Shown here in pieces: positions 60,350 to 64,000 of a stretch of DNA of 64,000 nucleotides; the stretch's first letter is position 1; each line of letters begins with the position of its first letter. The position numbers were made by a program, and so were the translations under genes. The notes under the pieces were generated by a model. The model had not been told where the DNA came from. It ran no database searches and saw nothing but the letters and a program-made list of their open reading frames with translations. The stretch is from Candidatus Amarobacter glycogenicus (lineage in GTDB: Bacteria > Chloroflexota > Dehalococcoidia > Tepidiformales > Tepidiformaceae), in the NCBI GenBank assembly GCA_016719395.1, contig JADJZF010000003.1:124001-188000 (forward strand). The letters run 5' to 3'.

Positions 60350-61765
60350 CTATACGCGCAGATAAACGCGCAGATCGTCGCCATCGACCTCGATCCGGTC
60401 GATGACGTCGCGGAGCGCCGCCTGCAGTGTTTCGAACGGCAACGCGTCCCATTCCCGAGTGAGCCGCTCGCACAGCGCCTCCAGGTGCTTGCGCCGCTCC
60501 GCCTCGGATTGTTGCGCCTGCAGCCGGTCCTTCGCCGCACGGAGTTCCGCTCCGAGGCCCTGGTGCTCCCTGGCCAGTTCCCCGCCGAGCGATTTCACCC
60601 TTTCGACCGTGATGTGCCCGTGGGCAGCATCGGCGACGAGCTCTTCGACCTGGCGGCGGTTGCGCTTCATCCTGCCTTCGACGCGGTCAACCTGAGCGAC
60701 CAGGTCGACCAGGTAGCCATCCACATTGCCGGCGCGACGCAGCCGCGTGACCGGGCGCTCGTCATCCTTGAGCGCTTCGCGGACGCGCGCCTCGAGTTCG
60801 GCCGCACGCTGAGTGTTGTAGGCGCAGGCGCTCTGATTCGTGCGGGATTCGCACTGGTAGTACCGGTATGAGGCTTCCTTCTTTTCCCCGGCCTTAGTCA
60901 CCCAACGCTGGCGCCGCGAAACACCGATGAGCTTGTTCTGGCACATCCCACAGAAGAGCAGCCCGCTGAGCAAGAACGGTTGGACGGTGCGCGTGCGGAC
61001 GCTGCCGTGGTGCGTCTGGAGGCGGTCCTGGACGCGACGAAAGTCCTCCGGGGTGACCAGTGCCGGGTGGCTGCCGGTGACCGTCGTCCCGAAACGGGAG
61101 TAGTGGCCGAGGTAGGCGCGGTTCCGCAGGATGTCGCGGACCGTGACCATGCTCCAGCGGCCACCGCGGCGCGTGGCGACCTCTTCCGCGTTCAACTGTC
61201 CCGCGATCTTTCGGATTCCCAGCTCTTCCTGGAGGTAGAGCCGGAAGATGTAGCGGACGACGACGGCCTCTTCAGGTACCAGTTCGAGCCGCCGGCGCGG
61301 GCCTACGCGGTACCCGTAAGGGGGCCGGCCGAGGACTTCGCCGCGCACAGCTTTGCGACGCATCGCTGAACGTACTTTTTCAGAGATTGGCGTGCCATCG
61401 CCGCGGTCGGCCCAGGTGTCGACGAGCTCGCGGAACGCCTCGTGACCGGTGTGAGCGATGAGCACCTGGCAGCCCGTCTGTTCGATCTCCAGCAGTTTCA
61501 GCGCGGCCTGGCCGAGATCTGGACCCAGGACGCCAAGGCTGTCGACGGCGACCACGACGAATCCCCGGTCGGGGCGGGCGAGGAAGTGGAGCATCTGGGC
61601 GAAGCCAGCCGTGGCTCCCTGTTCATCGGTGGTATCGAGGAACGTGCCAGCGACTTCGTATCCGGGGCGGATGCAAAAATCGCCGAACGCGTGGTTCTGC
61701 TCGGCGATGCTCCGCTTCTGGCCGTTTCGCCGGGCATTCTCCGCGAAGTAGCCAACGGCACGCAT
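60350..61765 (-). CDS. serine-recombinase homologue with lost catalytic residues
   Basis: This 471-residue protein has the layout of a large serine recombinase: a resolvase-like domain (1-140), a recombinase DNA-binding domain (GRPPYGYRV to NRAYLGHY), a zinc ribbon (LLFCGMCQNKLIG and YYQCESRTNQSACAYN) and a coiled-coil tail. The active site is gone. Where recombinases have Y-x-R-V-S, it has GYFAENARRNG, and the DRLGR-type Arg loop is VDSLGVLGPDLG. It should bind DNA but not cut it. The ATG is 6 nt after the stop of the CdsZ-like gene, in one operon, with no attachment sites or phage genes nearby. Confidence 0.82.
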   Translation of the reverse strand: MRAVGYFAENARRNGQKRSIAEQNHAFGDFCIRPGYEVAGTFLDTTDEQGATAGFAQMLHFLARPDRGFVVVAVDSLGVLGPDLGQAALKLLEIEQTGCQVLIAHTGHEAFRELVDTWADRGDGTPISEKVRSAMRRKAVRGEVLGRPPYGYRVGPRRRLELVPEEAVVVRYIFRLYLQEELGIRKIAGQLNAEEVATRRGGRWSMVTVRDILRNRAYLGHYSRFGTTVTGSHPALVTPEDFRRVQDRLQTHHGSVRTRTVQPFLLSGLLFCGMCQNKLIGVSRRQRWVTKAGEKKEASYRYYQCESRTNQSACAYNTQRAAELEARVREALKDDERPVTRLRRAGNVDGYLVDLVAQVDRVEGRMKRNRRQVEELVADAAHGHITVERVKSLGGELAREHQGLGAELRAAKDRLQAQQSEAERRKHLEALCERLTREWDALPFETLQAALRDVIDRIEVDGDDLRVYLRV

Positions 61766-61771
61766 GGACGC

Positions 61772-62486
61772 CTACCCCACGTAGAGGATCCGCTCGCAGT
61801 TGGGGCACTGGGCGAGCTGGTCCGGGTCGAAGGCGCGCTTGCGGACAGCCTCGGGGATCCCGACCCTGCACCCGCCGCAGTTCCCGCCCGCGACGCGCGC
61901 GACGGCGATGCCTCCACGGCGCCTGCGGACGTCCTCATAGATGGCGAGGTGGCGCGGCACGACTCTCGCTTTCTGGGACTCCCGCTTCGCGTCGGCGCTG
62001 GCGATTGCGCCGGCAAGCCGCCTGGTTTCCTGAGCGAGGGCAGCACGTTCGGCTTCCCACCGGGCTTCGGCCCTCACGAGGCCCTTTTTGGGCGTCCGCA
62101 TGCTCGGAGTCCGCTGCCTCGATCCTCGCCATGACTTCCAAGTCCTGGTCCTCGAGCTTCGAGCGATGCCCCTTCAGAATCTCGACTTCGTGCTGGATGT
62201 TGGTGAGTTCCTTGGGGTTCCGCACCGAACCGTCGTAGAGCCGCTTCTCTTCGGGAGCAATCTTCGAGGTGAGCACGTCTACTTCGCCCTCGATGCGGCG
62301 CTGTTCCTTCCGTGCGTCCGCGAGTTCGCCATCTGCCGCGGCGAAGCGTTCGCGGGCCGCGCTGAGTTCCTCGCTGCCCTTCAGACGGCGCTCAGCCTCC
62401 TCGAGCGAGGCACGAAGGTTCCCCGCCTCATCGTCGATTTCCTGCAGGGTGCGGATCTCGGATACCTGACTCAATGCGTGTTTCAC
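61772..62486 (-). CDS. coiled-coil C4 zinc-ribbon protein (DUF164/CdsZ-like, frameshifted)
   Basis: The protein has about 238 residues when one frameshift is bridged. The N-terminal two thirds are a long coiled coil (LQEIDDEAGNLRASLEEAERRLKG, LYDGSVRNPKELTNIQHEVEILKGHRSKLED). The C-terminus is the zinc ribbon NCGGCRVGIPEAVRK and CPNCERILYV. The KELTNIQHEVE segment is characteristic of the family. The frame shifts near 62060 in an A5G3 run; removing one base joins DAQKG to LVRAEARWEAERAAL. GTG 62486 is chosen; TTG 62474 is possible. It is the first gene of the operon with the recombinase-like protein. Confidence 0.83.
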
Positions 62487-62886
62487 CGGCAAAGCAGACT
62501 CTGGTTGGCCGAGGGCTAACCGTAGCGCTAAGCGTAGGAGTGCGGCCCGAAGGCGTAAACGCTTCGCGGCCCGGATTTGCTGAATCGTTACGAACTGACG
62601 GCCGTTATGGAGGTCTGCGGAGGCATCGGATGAAACGGGCCTTTCGCCGGATCGCCCGGGAGCAGGGACCATGCGACATGGCGTGCGAGTGCAGGCCCTG
62701 GATCTCGTTCCGTCATTTGCACCGCTTGGCCCTGGGCCCTCATTCGCCCACCGCCGGAGTCATCGCAGTCTGACCGAAGCGGTGGCCGGAATCGGGTGCA
62801 GAAGAGACACCGGAAGGGCCCGGCGCGGGCACGGGAGACGACGTGTAGTACTCTGAAGGTCACCTCGCCAGAGAGGTCTGCTCCCG
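62487..62886. other. 400-nt intergenic region, nothing recognised
   Basis: This divergent region lies between the zinc-ribbon gene and yceD. I see no plausible open frame with a start site, and I checked for RNase P RNA, tmRNA and tRNA consensus elements without success. A near-palindrome GAAGGCGTAAACGCTTC sits at about 62549-62565. A structured RNA cannot be excluded. Confidence 0.4.
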
Positions 62887-63384
62887 ATGCTCTACAACGT
62901 TTCCCAGCTGCTTCGCGAAGAGGTTGGCGCCAGCCGCCGGTACGACATCGAACCGGAAGAGAACGTCCACCACGGCCGCATCGAACTGATTCGCACGCCC
63001 GGGGGCATCCTTGTGCGGTGCACGGCACGCGTCGAACTCGAAGCGGAGTGCAGCCGCTGCCTCGCGCCATTCGGTTACCTGGCGGATGTCGCCTTCGAAG
63101 AGGTATATGCGCAGCAGGTTGAACCGGCAACGGGCCGCAAGTTGCCACTCGAAGATCCCGACTCTTTCCTCATCGGCACGGACCACACAATCGACATTAG
63201 AGAGGCGGTGAGGCAATATGGCCAGATGGCTGCAGAGATGCAGCCGCTTTGCCGTCCAGACTGTCCCGGGATTTGCCCGGTGTGCGGGACGGATCTCGGC
63301 ATCGCAAACTGCCAGTGTGACCGGACGCCCATCGACCCTCGATGGCAGTCGCTCGTAGCATTGAAGCGCAAGACGAATGGGTAA
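62887..63384 (+). CDS. yceD: DUF177/YceD family protein
   Basis: This 165-residue protein is of the YceD family, found next to rpmF in most bacteria and linked to 23S rRNA accumulation. VRCTARVELEAECSRCLAPFGYLADVAFEE and the C-terminal PLCRPDCPGICPVCGTDLGIANCQC carry paired cysteines that could bind zinc. GAGAGG precedes the ATG. It is 20 nt upstream of rpmF. Confidence 0.9.
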   Translation: MLYNVSQLLREEVGASRRYDIEPEENVHHGRIELIRTPGGILVRCTARVELEAECSRCLAPFGYLADVAFEEVYAQQVEPATGRKLPLEDPDSFLIGTDHTIDIREAVRQYGQMAAEMQPLCRPDCPGICPVCGTDLGIANCQCDRTPIDPRWQSLVALKRKTNG

Positions 63385-63404
63385 GTACCTGAAGGAGTCC
63401 CGTT

Positions 63405-63599
63405 ATGGCCCCGCTGCCGAAGCGGAAGTACGCCTCTTCTCGACAGGGGAAGCGACGCTCCCACCTCAAGATCCAGATGCCTCACGTCATCGATTGTCCG
63501 CGGTGCAAGAGCCCACGGCTCGCCCACCACGCCTGCCCGATCTGCGGGACCTACCGGGGCCGCGAAGTGATCGCACTTCCGGAACCGGACCTGGACTAA
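63405..63599 (+). CDS. rpmF: 50S ribosomal protein L32
   Basis: This 64-residue L32 reads MAPLPKRKYASSRQGKRRSHLKIQ, then a zinc ribbon DCPRCKSPRLAHHACPICGTYRGREV with CxxC...CxxC intact. The zinc-binding form is thought to be replaced by Cys-less paralogues under zinc starvation in some bacteria. The order yceD-rpmF followed by fatty-acid genes is conserved. Confidence 0.97.
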   Translation: MAPLPKRKYASSRQGKRRSHLKIQMPHVIDCPRCKSPRLAHHACPICGTYRGREVIALPEPDLD

Positions 63600-63616
63600 C
63601 GAACCCGGGATTGGCG

Positions 63617-64000
63617 GTGGCTCCGTTCATCGCCCTCGAAGAACCTGTCCAGGCCACCCGTGCGTTGGTCTTCCCCGGGCAGGGCGCGCAGTCTGTTGGC
63701 ATGGGGAAAGACCTCTACGACGAGTTCCCCTCGGCGCGCGAACTATATGACCGAGCTGATGAGATTCTCGGGTTCCGGCTTTCGAAGCTCTGCTTCGAAG
63801 GCCCGGAAGAGGAACTCCAGCAGACGCGGAACGCACAGCCCGCGATCGCAGTCACGAGCCTCGCGTTGCTGAAGGTCGCCACAGAACTCACACCTCAACT
63901 GTTGAAGAAACCTGCTTACGTCGCCGGGCATTCGCTCGGCGAGTACCCCGCGCTCGTGGCGGCGGGCGCCCTCCAGTTCGATGAAGCCGTACGCCTGCTT
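63617..64000 (+). CDS. fabD: malonyl-CoA-ACP transacylase, truncated by window end
   Basis: The first 128 residues of FabD are present. It loads malonyl groups onto acyl carrier protein for fatty-acid synthesis. ALVFPGQGAQSVGMGKDLYDEFPSARELYDRADEILG carries the GQGAQ oxyanion motif, QPAIAVTSLALLKV follows, and the nucleophile is in VAGHSLGEYPALVAAGAL. The start is GTG 63617 or TTG 63611. The rest lies beyond the window. Confidence 0.95.
   Translation, partial: MAPFIALEEPVQATRALVFPGQGAQSVGMGKDLYDEFPSARELYDRADEILGFRLSKLCFEGPEEELQQTRNAQPAIAVTSLALLKVATELTPQLLKKPAYVAGHSLGEYPALVAAGALQFDEAVRLL

Noticed and set aside
60350..61765. Integrated mobile element driven by the serine recombinase
   Set aside because: The catalytic residues are missing, no inverted or direct repeats flank it, the neighbours are housekeeping genes and the base composition is unchanged.
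62487..62886. Candidate RNase P RNA or tmRNA in the divergent region before yceD
   Set aside because: I compared it by eye with the conserved RNase P core and with tmRNA ends on both strands and found neither. It stays unassigned.

Overview
The window is high-GC DNA, packed and mostly protein-coding on both strands. It comes from a free-living bacterium, and the gene content suggests Chloroflexota, possibly Dehalococcoidia-like. That reading rests on DUF3048, DUF3090 and WYL proteins, an F420/FMN split-barrel protein, an all-GH57 glycogen cluster, a T-box in front of thrS and thiolase/DUF35 pairs. It is an inference from gene families, not a phylogenetic placement.

Layout. 1-10 kb: a sensor histidine kinase cut by the window edge, an AqpZ-type aquaporin, a WYL regulator with two peptidases (M24, S9), and DUF3090 and DUF3048 proteins. 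10-21 kb: pfkA, a Bcp peroxiredoxin, an M1 aminopeptidase, a coupled glpK-glpD-sirtuin operon, a hicBA module, malate dehydrogenase and an APH-fold kinase. 21-33 kb: a RelE/ParE-type module, a HAD-argH pair, then an alpha-glucan operon (glycogen phosphorylase, two GH57 enzymes, glycogen synthase), MazG and a thioredoxin-like protein. 33-44 kb: HAD and split-barrel genes, an MFS transporter, thiolase plus DUF35, a CoaE-like kinase, a MaoC hydratase pair, and secreted or lipoprotein genes. 44-52 kb: thrS with its T-box leader, a cluster of very small zinc-ribbon-like and helical proteins, ffh-rpsP-khpA-rimM and tRNA-Ala. 52-64 kb: an arsR/arsM locus with clear operators, a carboxyltransferase, a second thiolase/DUF35 pair, a CDF transporter, a serine-recombinase homologue without its catalytic residues, a CdsZ-like zinc-ribbon protein, and the yceD-rpmF-fabD start of a fatty-acid cluster.

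Gene expression. Many start codons lie 6-8 nt after a TANNNT -10 box, with no room for a Shine-Dalgarno. Examples are DUF3090, glpK, hicB, an antitoxin, glgP, mazG, a membrane protein and an MFS gene. This points to frequent leaderless mRNAs. Genes inside operons use ATGA/GTGA/TGATG overlaps.

Sequence quality. At least a dozen otherwise conserved genes carry single frameshifts, and ffh and the carboxyltransferase have in-gene deletions. Three poly-G/poly-C tracts (39.66-39.90, 47.15 and 57.53 kb) interrupt or truncate flanking genes. These look like sequencing or assembly artefacts rather than genuine gene decay, and each affected entry says so.
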